The position numbers were made by a program, and so were the translations under genes. Source: Coptis chinensis (Eukaryota > Streptophyta > Magnoliopsida > Ranunculales > Ranunculaceae). Taken from it: DNA of 64,000 nt. Numbering within the stretch: the stretch's first letter is position 1; each line of letters starts with the position of its first letter. A model generated the notes under the pieces. The model did no database searches, had not been told where the DNA came from, and was given only the letters and a program-made list of their open reading frames with translations. Below, piece after piece: positions 11,701 through 22,360 of this stretch. The stretch covers positions 56,751,501-56,815,500 of the forward strand of contig CM027377.1 in NCBI GenBank assembly GCA_015680905.1. Reading direction: 5' to 3'.

Positions 11701-14700
11701 ATCGCTCAAGAGCAAGGGTGTGATGGGGTCACAGAAGTGAATTTATATATACCAAATGGAAGATCTAAACCTATCCAAACATCACGGGCCGAGAAAAGTC
11801 AACTCATGGTCAAACCATGAGCTGGGTGCTCCCAATTACCATTCCATCTTTTAGTACGTTTCGAGACACCAAATAGAGTGGTCGAACGTCTAATTCGGAG
11901 CACCGAGTTAGGAGTTATGCCTGGGAGAAGTTCACACCTAGATCTATGTTCCCTTTTGGTTATAGGGGGAAATCATTATTCACTATATTAGGGAGAGATG
12001 AGGTCCCATCACTCATAGTCTCCGGACTATCAGCTAGGAACTTCCTTGGTGCAATACCAGGGCCAGTTCATGGCGACACTCAAGGGTGCGTCATGGATTC
12101 TCGACGACTCTAGGACGGGTCTAGAGACTAGGGACGTATCGCATTGGAGCATGCATACATAGTACCGATGGAAAAGAGGTTGCCAATACCACATCCTAGC
12201 GCATCGCGCTATGCTGTGTTGCTTGGTCGTGGGAACATCTAAATACTCGTCCCAATGGTGTATTCAGTTATCCAGTCTCAACGATATGGAATAGGTATGC
12301 TTAGTCTCCTCTCTGACATATCCGAGGATTCGACTATGGGCAAACAGGGTAACCCTCAGTCTTGACTATCCGTGAATTACTCGAGCACCGAATGTTTATC
12401 AGGCTTGTGCATGGTCGAACTGCACGATCATGTACGCCGCACGGACCACTCTTAGCACTTAGCACTTAGCACATGATTCGGGACTTGTCCGTGACAAAAG
12501 GGCTTTTGTTTTTGGACGACAAATTTTGGGTGGTGTGTTAATTGCTAACGAAGCCATTGATGACAGGAAGAGCAGCGATAACCCGGGCATCTTATATAAA
12601 ATCGATTTGGCTAAAACATATGATCATGTGAGTTAGGATTTTCTGGATTACGTTATGATGCGTATGTGTTTTGGGGTTAAGTGGAGGGGTTGGATAAAAA
12701 GATTGTCACCTCAGCTTCTTTTTCTATTCTCATAAACGGGTCACGTGCATGGTTTTTTAATTGTTCTTGAAGTATAAGGCATCATTTATCCCCACTTCTT
12801 TTCCTCGTGGTCGTGGAGGTTTTTGGTAAAATGATCGAGAGGGCTAATAGTTTAGGGATTTTGAAAGGTTTTAGAGTTGGTAAGGATCAGGTTTTGATCT
12901 CTCATCTCCAGTTTGCGGATGATACTATCTTTTTGTTAGGCAAAACTTGGAGCAATTGAGGTATCTTAGCGGAATCTATGTTGTTCTAAGGCAGTATCGG
13001 GTCTTAAGGTGAATATGGCAATGAGTACTATTTTTGGGGTGCGTGGTGGGGATAATTTGGATAGTTTGGGTCCTCAGTAGGTTGTAATATTGGTATTTTC
13101 CCCTCCATATACCTGGGTCTTCCTTTGGGAGGTCAAGCTCCATTTGGGGTGAGAGATTTAGTCATAGGCCAGTTGGGTGGAAGGGTTGTTTTCTGCCTAA
13201 AGGTGATTGAGTGATCTTGATTAAAAGCGTTTTTTTCTAGCTGTTAATGTATTGGTTTGGGGAACATGGTCTGGGGTGGAATTGTGGTCAAGTTGTCATA
13301 CCGTACAAGTGCAGTATATGGAAAGGTGTTCATAAAGTGGGAGAGGTATTTCACAAGAATATTAGATTATTTTTAGGCAAAGGTGCTAGCATCAGCTTTT
13401 GGGAGGATATTTGGCTAGACGAGAGGCCTTTGTTAAATGTTTCCCCTAGATTATATGTTGGTTTCTAACTTAAAGAATCATCCGGCTCGGATCGTTCATG
13501 AGTAAACACAATAGTTCAATTGCTTGAGACCTGGGGTATTCTTATTGCTTTCTTTAACAGGGATGCAGTGAATGCGTCTGCTTTCACGATGATGTTAGAT
13601 TTTATTCCTTCTGTGAGACCAGACAAAGATACTAGACTTCGGTCTATCGACAAGACAGGGTGGTTCTCTTCTAGATCTTTTTACTTTAAGTTCCGTTCAC
13701 AAATTCCCGTCGTGATTTTAATGCCCTTCCTAACTTTCCTAGTCATATTATTTGGGGTTCTAAAGTTCCGTCAAAGATTACCTATTTTGTTTGGTGTGCA
13801 TTTCTAGGTAAAATCTTGACTATAGACAATCTTAGAAAAAAACATGTCAATGAAGTCCTTGTCAACTTTTGTCCTTTGTGTTTAAGGGATGGGGAGTTTG
13901 TGAACCATATTCTTCTACTTTGTCTTTTTTCGTAGCGGGTTTGGTGTCATTTTATCCTAGACTTGGGGGTTTTTTTGGTTTCTCTAGTTTCGGTGACAAT
14001 GTTATTAGCCTCATGGGACTTGAGAGTCCATTCTGAAAATGGACGCCACCGACTTTGAAGTGTGTTACCTTTTGCAATTATGTGGGGTATTTTGTTGGAG
14101 AGGAATCAGAGACACTTTGAATGTGTAACCTATGGAAAGTTGTGCTGGCCATCAAAGCACTTTTATGTTTCTGGTCAAAGGTGCATAGTGAGACACAAGA
14201 CATGCCTTTTGAGCCATTTGTGTTTAGCGGGGAGTCCATTATGAGTTGATTAGACTGTGGGACTTGCCACAATACTCTATGTTTTTTCTTTTCCTTTATT
14301 TTATGCTTATATAATGTAGGATATCTCATCTTATTGTATCTTTCTTTAGATATATTAATAAAATCATACTTTACCAATCAAAAAGAAAGGTGCTTTAGAT
14401 TTAAAAGCATGAACTAGCATCCACATCAATATTGCATGGTAGATAGTGCGATCTGGACGATCCAATCTTCATCATTTTCAAAGTTTAATCACCGCCAACC
14501 GAAAATCAATAGGAAAGATGCTGTTAAGCTATTATTGGTGATTACTTTTGGGAAACTTCGGAAGTGAAATGACAGGAAGCTAACTTGTTTGGTAGCCTAG
14601 AGTAATATCAGAGAAAAAAAACTAACATTTCTCTCAAATGATTTATTTATGCATCACGTTCATTGACATCTTTTGTTTTATTCTAACTGTGTCGTTTATG

Positions 14701-14982
14701 TACTTAGTCTTCTAATAGTTGCATATCATGTGAGGTCAGGGATTGAGGTGGTATGCAAGGCGCCTTCGGATAGACGAAGATGGGGATGTTGCAGATGAGT
14801 TCCTTGATGAAATCGTGCCAGAAGTGGTCGAGATGCCTTCTAATATGGATGATCAAAGACCCGTATCAAAGTTTGAGGTGAAGTACAGAACACGGCCAGC
14901 CAAAGTGAGGAAGCAGGTGATCTCTATTGATGGAAAACTTCAGCAAAGTGTGGAGTACCAGGGAAGACTGCAATTTGTTTAA
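8789..14982 (+). CDS. Conserved plant protein of unknown function (155 aa)
   Basis: Two exons, 8789-9013 and 14740-14982, join in phase 0. The donor GTGCAC follows 9013, the acceptor TCAG ends at 14739, and the stop is TAA at 14980-14982. The protein begins [17 protein letters not shown], a basic amphipathic start, then an acidic linker, then [10 protein letters not shown] and the splice junction [34 protein letters not shown] follows, and a basic C-terminal half ends in [11 protein letters not shown]. From memory this matches a small protein conserved in land plants and annotated only as hypothetical, with the [21 protein letters not shown] block as its hallmark. No catalytic motif or real membrane segment is seen. 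Both exons are clean, so the gene looks functional despite a 5.7-kb intron. It is transcribed divergently from the ferredoxin gene. Confidence 0.85.
10200..14392 (+). mobile_element. 5'-truncated L1-type LINE, decayed, in a host intron
   Basis: Domains in order: the C-terminal half of the AP-like endonuclease (10263-10718; [22 protein letters not shown] and [19 protein letters not shown]), reverse transcriptase (about 11240-13050; [30 protein letters not shown] and the catalytic FADD at 12912-12923), a post-RT segment (13247-13468; [19 protein letters not shown]) and remains of the zinc-binding zf-RVT domain (about 13800-14150; [13 protein letters not shown], then [13 protein letters not shown]). 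The 5' end lacks ORF1 and the endonuclease N-terminus. The 3' end is near TTTACCAATCAAAAAGAAA at about 14373-14392. Many stops and frameshifts: UAG after the endonuclease block, several frame changes through the RT and stops between the RT and zinc domains. It is a dead copy in the sense orientation of the host gene. Confidence 0.85.
11719..12496. mobile_element. Probable solo LTR inside the LINE
   Basis: A non-coding block of about 778 bp interrupts the LINE RT. It begins TGTGATGGGG and ends GTCCGTGACA. The flanks AAGGG (11714-11718) and AAAGG (12497-12501) look like a slightly decayed 5-bp duplication. LINE sequence resumes right after it (GCTTTTGTTTTTGGACGACA). TG...CA ends of this type occur in Ty3/gypsy chromovirus LTRs, so a solo LTR is my best reading. 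No internal region is present. Strand unknown. Confidence 0.5.
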
Positions 14983-15618
14983 GGTTGTAAGGAGGAACTT
15001 GATCTTTTTGGTGGATACATTATCTGACTAGTGTGGTGTGTGAAGGATCTTGAACCTGTACGTTTGAAGTAATCCTATACTGAAGCATCCTTTTGAAGGG
15101 AACCCACTCCACCCCACCCACTGTTGCTAATCTATTTTATCAAGTTGTTATCTCAATGATTTCCCTCTCTGTTTTGGGCTTTGTATTTTGTAAGTGAATC
15201 TAAATATTCCGATGTAAGAAGTTTTTTCTGCTTACTGAAGGAACGATCAGATAATTTACTTGCTACTAAATGAAGTGTTGTTCCTTGTGTCATTTCGAGA
15301 GAGTTTGAAGGATGAAATGGAGCTCGATCCTCGATGTTGGTATTGAGTTAGGTGATAGTCTTTGTAACTTGGTTGTTACCCGGCCCACTGATATTCATTC
15401 CCACGACTCACTGTCCTGGAACGTTTAAGTGGCAACTTCTACTCCTACAAATGTAGCCTAGGCTCATGTATTAAAGTAATTTTAGCTGTGTGCAACATAG
15501 GCACATATTGGATGAATAACCGGTACAAATCTTAAAACGGTCCCGTCACTCTGAATTTTTGGCCGTGAAAGTGTACAAAGTAGTAGTGCGTTGCTAAAGC
15601 CTAAAAGACCTTAATATG
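14983..15618 (+). other. 3' flank of the unknown host gene
   Basis: The 3' UTR and downstream DNA. T-rich, TTGTA-type sequence near 15180-15200 could serve polyadenylation. No canonical AATAAA is evident and no other gene is seen. Confidence 0.5.
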
Positions 15619-15629
15619 GTATTAAGGAG

Positions 15630-16270
15630 TTTTTTTTTTTTTTGATAAAATGATGGTATTAATTTGTACATCAAAACAATTCATTACTGAAAATCAAAAC
15701 AATTAACATTAACCTGAAAACAAGTAAACAACTTTAAAACATGGGCTTTTTTACATAGACTAACCCCGACCCATTGGAAACCCCCCCATAGTTGCTCCTT
15801 CTTCCACCGTGTTGGATTTCAAAATCATTAGCAAGTGATGAAACCCAAACCAAACCCCATGGCTTTGAACAAACAAATCATAATGCCAAACCAGAAATCC
15901 GGACATAAAGGGTCGAACCCATGGCCTTAGAGATGTTGGACCAAGTAAATCCAAATACCAAAAACCAACTGATTTATTGTGGGAAGGTGGTCGCACCAAA
16001 GGGATAATGAGCAACTCTCCTACATACCAACGAGAAAGGAGGAAGCTTTTCTTCTTTTTTTTTCTTCATCACTTCCAATTAGTAGATCTTTGGAATCCCT
16101 AGGTGGAGAAGAGAGTTTTCTTTTCCCCCGGCAGGAAGGGTATCCGCTTTAAGCCGCCAGGAGAGTCAGTCCGCCATTTTCAAAGTAAATCTTGTGAGTG
16201 TGTTAGTTAGAGTTAGAAAGAGTGAGTAGTGGGATCGTGTTTTTTTTTGGGTGTTTAATAGTGTACACCA
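15630..16270 (-). mobile_element. Possible minus-strand retroposon with target-site duplication
   Basis: A T tract of about 14 (15630-15643), followed by GATAAAATGATGG, reads on the minus strand as a body ending in TATC plus poly(A), as in plant LINEs and SINEs. The 12-bp sequence GTATTAAGGAGT flanks the block exactly (15619-15630 and 16271-16282). No coding domain was recognised. An internal segment (about 15724-15835) resembles the sequence just beyond the right flank (about 16297-16370), so a local duplication is an alternative. Confidence 0.45.
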
Positions 16271-16833
16271 GTATTAAGGAGTGGAACAATTCGTAGTAGA
16301 CAACTTTCCAACATGGGCTTTTTTTACTTAACCCCCCTCCCCCCAATTTTCAAAATCATTAGTGATGGCCACCCCACTCCGTCAATTTCCTATGTAACAG
16401 ACATTGATATTTAGGATAATGGCAATTTTACCCCTAGTTCAGAGCGGGAATATTTTGGGTTTTCCATCACATTAAAACGAACAATGCTTTGTGAAACCCC
16501 CTAAAATTATGCCCTAAATTGATACGATCGTTTTTTCTCTCTCTCTCATACTCTGTCTCACTCTCACGCTCATCTGGATTGATCGTGGTCACTTCTTGGT
16601 CGTTCTTTCTCTCTCACTTCACTCGCACTAATAAGTTCGCTAAGAAGATTTACTTTTTAATGTGGTATAATAAAATTGCATCTTTAAAACTTGGTTGTTT
16701 GTTTTATGGTAATTTTCATGTGCAATGATGGTTGTATTTATGGTTTGTAACTTTGATTTGTAATGTATGATACTATGTTTAAGCAAAAATTAATTTTGAA
16801 TTTTGAATTTGTATAATACTGTGTTTCAGAAAA

Positions 16834-19640
16834 ATGTATGTTAGAGGGTATAGGGTTTTGAGGATACATTTTAATGGAGAATGGAGAGAAGCAACTAGAG
16901 ATAGTGTTAGGTGCAATGTTTATATGGGTGGGGAAATATTGGATACAGATATAATAGATGGTGATAAAGCATCTATGGTGAAATTGGTTGCTTGGGTCAC
17001 ACGTAAAATGGATTGTCCTCCAAATCCTATACTTAATCTTAGTTGGGCTGATGGAGAAAACCTAAGACAAATAGTGTATGGTGATGATTTGTTTTATATG
17101 TGGGCTCATGCAAGTAGAGATAGGGTTGAGCAACTGAGTAGTGATGATGACAGTAATTTTAGTGAGTACCCACCCACAGACTATGAAGAAGAAAGTGATG
17201 ATGATGTCGTATATGTTGAAGGAAAACCATGCAAGAAAGGACATGAATTTGATCTTGATGAGTGGCCAACAGTTGAGGAAGTGGATAGGTTGCTGGACTT
17301 GACAAGTGGGTTTTTTAAGGGTAAACAACTCTTGGAGTATAATATTGTGGATGATGGGTCTGAGTCTAACACTTTAGGGCCCAATAGCTAATGCAATACA
17401 TCACACGGAGGGGACCAGTTGGGTGTGGGAAGTCAAACAAATTGTTCTATTCAAGGAGAAAGTCTCAAAGCAACTATAAACAAACGAATAGTAGGACAAG
17501 TTCCTAGCTAGTCCCAAAGCTCTTGCTCCAAAGTTGCAGGTATACTTCTAATTCATTTTCTACTTTCTTGAGATGTATTCATATTTGTGTACATGTTTCA
17601 TTGATTTTAGCAGATGAATCTGGCCATGATGAGTTTGATGACATTGTTAACTTTGACTTTTTGAACTTTGGAGTGAAAGACAATGTTGCTGAAGTAGATG
17701 AAGTTGCAGGTATACTTTTCTTTAATTTTGTTCTTCATTTGATTTGTATTGTACAAGAAAGAGGTGATATATTTACTAAATGTTTGATTAATTTTGTAGT
17801 TGAACCAGCAGGCCCAAAAAGACCACAGGTAGATGTGGATCGAATTGATGCATAGGAGGAATACCACAATTGTGAATCATCAGATGAAGAATACATCCCT
17901 TCTATAAGTGATAGTGATAGTGAATTTGATGACTACGTTGAAGAAAACAATGGAGAGCAAGTGGAAGATGTAAACAATGTTGCTAGAGTTAATGAGGTTT
18001 TAAACACAACATTCAACATACCATCTGATGAAGGTGTTATTGCTGAACCACAACCAGTGAAGTTGTTTTTTGGTCAAACTTGGAAGGATATGTATGAATT
18101 AAGGGATTACATGAGACTTTATGCTATTACTAATAAGTACATTCTGAGACAAAAAAGAAATGACAGTGATAAGATGGAGTTGGTGTGCAAGGGTAAGGAT
18201 TATGAATGGTTGTGTTATGTGAGGGTATTGCCAAATGGTCATACAATGAAGTGTAGGAAGTTGATTGATATACATACATGTGTGAGTGATGCAGAAGACA
18301 AGAATCCAATGGCAAATGCTAACTTGATAAGAAGTCGAATTGAGATAGAAATGAGGATGCATCATATGACCTTTACTCCTAATGACATTAAAAAAATAAA
18401 TGATGCTTAAGTTTCAGGTGAGGATTAAGTATTGGCACGCTAGGAACCTAGCAATGGAAGAGATACATGGAAACTATGATCTTTCATATGCAAAATTGTC
18501 TAAGTTGTGTAGGCAGCTTCTTGCTTTTAACCCTGTAAGTGTTGCAATGCATTCTAGGTATGAGAATTTTCATAGTTTTACTACTCTCTGTATTCCTTTT
18601 AAGGCTTCTCTGGATAGATTTGTTCAAGGGTGTAAGCCTCTGCTAGGTCTTGATGGTTGTTTCTTGAAGGGTAAACATAGAGGTGTGTGTCTATCCATCA
18701 TTGCTTTGGATGGTAGCAATGGAATGTTTCCTATTGTCTTTTATGTTTGTATTGCAGAAAACACAGAGACATGAATTGATTTTTTTAGATAAGATGGCAC
18801 CACACTTGAATAGGCATCCTAAGAATTTGACCATCATTTCTAATAGGCAGAAAGGATTGTGTAATCCAGTGGCAACTGTGTTTCCTGACTACGTACAACC
18901 AAGGGTTTTGTTTTAGGAATATGGTGCAGAACATGAAGACTAAGTATAAAGGATTTGACTATGAAGTTTGGTGTGCTGCCAAAGCTTTTGCACCAACAGA
19001 GTTTGAGAATTTGATGGGTGAACTATAAAAAGTTGTGGGCTGATAATGACTTGGTGCCTAGGGTTAAGGCAATCATAGATGAAAGATGTGACAAAATTGG
19101 AAACCTTCGTGTCAATAGTTCTCAAATCCAAGGCAAGTATTTAGTTACTCATACCTTTGGTAAATGGTGGAATGTGGACTTAAAATCTCTCACATGTGAT
19201 TGCAATGAATTGCAAGTCACTACTCACTAGGATTCCTTGCTTTCATGTTGTAACAATCATCAAGCCAGGATGACTTCTATGGGTTGAGTAAGTTCTTGTA
19301 TCTATAGGTTGTATTGTTGTCTTAATTATGTTGATAATGTATATATTTATAATAGTTGTTACATATTGTTGGTTTAGGTATTGTAGCCTTTACTTCTCTA
19401 GAGCAACTTATGAAAAAGCTCGTGGTGGTCACATCACACCATACTTGTATAAAGATGAGTGGCCAGTAATGAGTGATTAGTCCTAATTTTTGAATATGCT
19501 ATAGTGTATTATTGTTAGTGATTTAGCCTTAATTTTGAGAACTTCTTTTGTAACAACCAACTGAAGCCGAGTTTATCTATCCACCAATCAGAAGAAGGCA
19601 AGCTGGTAGGTCAAGAGTGAACAGAAAAAAAAAAGGTGTA
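16834..19640 (+). pseudogene. MULE (MuDR-type) transposase pseudogene
   Basis: Domains in order. A PB1-like N-terminal domain (16834-17130; RVLRIHFNGEWRE, CNVYMGGEI) starts at the ATG just after a splice-acceptor-like TGTTTCAG. An acidic linker follows, crossed by two similar small introns (17540-17610 and 17710-17799), each opening GTATACTT after GTTGCAG. Next is the MuDR DNA-binding domain (about 18055-18405; LFFGQTWKDMYELRDYMRLYA). The catalytic MULE domain (about 18420-19000) has LLGLDGCFLKGKHRG with the first Asp, then LTIISNRQKGL, where family members have SDRQKG, so the second catalytic Asp is Asn. NMVQNMKTKYKGFDYEVWCAAKAF follows. A SWIM start (SLTCDCNELQ, about 19183-19212) and a C-terminal PPIRRRQAGRSR complete the order. 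Breaks: UAG at about 17853, UGA with frame change near 18772, a stop near 18913, UAA with frame change near 19025 and UAG at about 19228. The source of transposition enzyme is dead. Confidence 0.85.
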
Positions 19641-20390
19641 GATGAAACAAATACAACAAGATGTTCAAGGTACCAAACATATATATGGGCATAATACTAG
19701 AGGTTGTCAAGGAGAAACAGTAGGAGACAATGCCAATATTGCATAAGCAAATGCAACTGCTGCTACCAGAGGGTCTCATAGAGGAAGGTGAAGGCCTGGG
19801 AGACCCAGAACAAGGCAACTACCTAATCAGACCAATCAATGTTGCTGATGGGAGTTAAGTTCCTAAAGGTGAATTGCCTGCAAAGGGAAGAGGAAGTAGA
19901 GGTAAGGGAAAGGGCATAAATGCTGAGGAGGGAAGCCAAGTGCCATTAACAAACTGTAGATAGGAGCCACCAAGGAGTTGCAAGTAGTGTGGATAGGATT
20001 CAAGGACCTGCAAGTGTGGATGGGGCCAAGAACCTACAAATGTGGATGGGAGCCAAGGACCTACAAGAGTAAGAGTAGTAAGAGGTGGTAGGGGTATGTG
20101 TAGAAATGGTGAAGATGGGAGTAGGAGAGGAAGAGGAGGTGGTAGGGGTAGGGGTAGGGTAGGGACAATGCTCAATATGAGCATATGCAAAGAATGTCAG
20201 AGCTTATATTTGGAAATTCACAGACCCCCACAACCCAGCCAGTCTGAACCAATTCAAACACAAGAAAGTGTACACTATAACAGGCCAGTCTTGAACATTC
20301 CTGTAATGCCACCCATTCCACCTCTAAGAAAGAGAGCAAGGAAGTCCACACCATACTCTCAGGCTTCTTCACAAGCAGAGTGTTGACTAT
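19640..20390 (+). repeat. MULE tail with short tandem repeats and an Arg/Gly-rich frame
   Basis: At about 19990-20065 a degenerate unit of about 30 bp (GTGTGGATGGGAGCCAAGGACC-like) repeats three to four times. Downstream, the frame 20042-20386 encodes RGGRGMCRNGEDGSRRGRGG, then a Pro/Gln-rich stretch ending PPLRKRARKSTPYSQASSQ. This fits the basic, low-complexity C-terminal tail of a MULE transposase rather than a separate gene. Confidence 0.5.
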
Positions 20391-20526
20391 AGTATTGAAT
20401 TTGGGTAGTAAATTTGTGTTTTTAGTAGTTATTTATGTTATGTTTTTATTATGTCGGACATAAGTTGAAGTGGTCTAATACTATTTTGTTTTGTTATGTT
20501 TGGTACACTAAACTTGAAGTGCTATT

Positions 20527-20940
20527 TTACATTGAAGTGCTTTGTTTTGTTATGTAATGTAATGACATGCTAGCCTGTTTTGATTCATGTGTTATGTTGA
20601 ACTGTGGGTAGACTTGAATACAACATGTAAATGTAAACTTCAATACAACATGTAAAATGCAACAACCACTCCAAATTCCATACATTATTACATTGTCAGT
20701 TTCCTTACAAGCCCAGTTATATATATCAGACACACTGCCTTCAATGTGCATCTTAATAGCACCATCAATGCACAACTTCAATTTTCCCTCCTCTTTTGGC
20801 TTATCTTTTTCCTTGATATGAACTTCCACATCAACAATCTTTCCTTTTGCTTCACAGGTTCCTAGATTAATCCATTTAAAACCACAACATCTTGGTGCTC
20901 TATTACATGTGAGGAACCTCTGTCCTTTACTACACTCTTG
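20527..20940 (-). pseudogene. Small GRF-type zinc-finger frame converging on the MULE transposase
   Basis: Minus strand, from about 20940: CSKGQRFLTCNRAPRCCGFKW, a GRF-type zinc-finger pattern (two Cys, Gln-Arg-Phe, Cys, then Cys-Gly-Phe-x-Trp). It is followed by a Lys/Glu-rich stretch (VHIKEKDKPKEEGKLK), GSVSDIYNWACKE and a Cys-rich end. A splice-acceptor-like TTTATCAG precedes the block at about 20967. The sequence YHDGSLKYP just before the finger is in another frame, and there is a stop between them, so the copy is broken. It points toward the transposase, like mudrB in maize MuDR, but there is no evident homology to mudrB. Its membership in the MULE is inferred from position. Confidence 0.5.
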
Positions 20941-21000
20941 GGTACTTCAACGAACCATCATGGTATCTGATAAACACAAAAAGTGTAAACTAAATATCAA

Positions 21001-22360
21001 TGATAAACACCAATACCTAATCTATCAAATATTGTGTTTAGATCAATTCCCTATTCTCAAATATAATCATGAAATATAGTAGAGTATGGATTTCATTCCA
21101 CACTTAAGCAATAAGACGAATATGAATTTAACAAGATAGAATACAAATAAACAATGGTGAGAATAATAATATGTTGATAGATAAATTAAACTATGATTAT
21201 GCTATTGATTAAAACTTAAACTAATTTATTTAAACAATAAAATATGACATTCAAATAAATGAAGAAATATATAGAGTAATGAATAATCCACCTAACGAGT
21301 TATCTCATGCAAATTCTAATTACTTCATTGTAAAGCTTTATTCTAATGTCTTCCCGCAATGTTCCAACAAAAGCTTTGAACATTCTTGATCCCTAGCAAT
21401 AACCTACATCTCTAGTCATTACTACTAGCATGAATGAGAGTTATGATTAAACATCTTTGTTCTAACCCTAACAATCCTTGGTTCAATTCAATATACAGTT
21501 TATCTCTAAACATATATAAGAAACTAAATCTATTTAACCTTATACAATTAAATAATTATCATCTATATTAAAATATCTATTTAGGCTTCATAATCATCCT
21601 CTCTAATGAGGAGATTAGCCTAAACCTATTGGAATAACAATTATACTAACAATTAAATAAGACATTGAACTAAATTAATGAAGAAATGAATGAACTTTAT
21701 TGAAATAATAGTGTTTTAATGGAGGTTGGAGGCAAGAATATTAAATCCTAATTAATTAAACTAATGGGGGAGAAGAGTTTTAGAGTTTTGCCTTAATCCT
21801 CTTTATATACTAGAGCTTTATATTACAATTTTTCATGCATAGGCTTAGGCGATGAGTTTTGGGCTACTAAATCAAGTCCAAAGCCCAAAGAATTAAATCC
21901 AAAAGGGTCCAAACTGCTAGAATTTACTGCACTATCTTTTTCATCCACTTTTACTACTTTGATTGGATCGAGACTTAGACAATTTAGAAAGCTCTCTCTG
22001 AGCCGGTCATTTTGATATAAAATATACCCAATTCCGAATTCTAAGTCCAAAGATACAGCCTGTTGAAGTTTTGTTGATTTTCTGTCTTTTTTCTGCCCGA
22101 GTTGACTTTGACTTTTCCAGCTTTGACTAGGCTTTTAAAGGTTCTTTCTCCTCGAAACTTGAGCTTTAACCATAGAACTTCCTTAGCAATCATTTTAACT
22201 TTTTAACCATGCAAAAGTGATGTCTTTATATACATATTAAGCTCCAAGACCTGTAATACACAAAAGCAATTAGATAGAGTGATCAACTCACATTATTATA
22301 AACATAATTGGCCTAAGTAGACTACTATTAAGGAGTAACTACAGTTTTAGGTGCTTATCA
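21001..22360 (-). repeat. Probable LTR of an old Ty3/gypsy-like element
   Basis: Read on the minus strand, the block starts TGATAAGCACCTAAAAC (at 22360) and ends GGTGTTTATCA (at 21001), TG...CA ends of the kind seen in Tat/Athila LTRs. A purine-rich tract (GGGGGTGGTG on the minus strand, 22361-22370) lies just outside the start, as a polypurine tract would. It is therefore likely the 3' LTR of a minus-strand element. The matching LTR was not found. Old fossil, incomplete. Confidence 0.5.

Larger units (their letters stand above)
9014..14739 (+). other. 5.7-kb intron of the unknown host gene
   Basis: Most of the intron is a LINE (about 10.2-14.4 kb) with an LTR-like insert. The first 1.2 kb is AT-rich. 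It contains an imperfect duplication (about 9207-9282) in which CTAGGTTGGCACCATACACCCC recurs as a near copy, and a TG microsatellite near 10105-10121. Nothing else was recognised in 9014-10200 or 14393-14739. Confidence 0.75.
16297..20390 (+). mobile_element. Mutator-like element (MULE), decayed
   Basis: A DNA transposon with a recognisable multi-exon transposase (16834 to about 19640), a long repetitive tail and a converging minus-strand frame beyond it (listed separately). The 5' end may be the AACATGGGCTTTTTTTAC segment near 16310. I could not find its inverted partner on the right, so the termini and the 9-bp duplication expected of MULEs are not established. The right side may have been cut by the LTR element that begins at 21001. 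The pyrimidine-rich sequence at 16530-16630 looks like a transposase leader. Confidence 0.7.

Noticed and set aside
16834-17391. Separate host gene with an acidic protein
   Set aside because: The PB1-like start and the following MuDR and MULE domains show it is the first part of the transposase.
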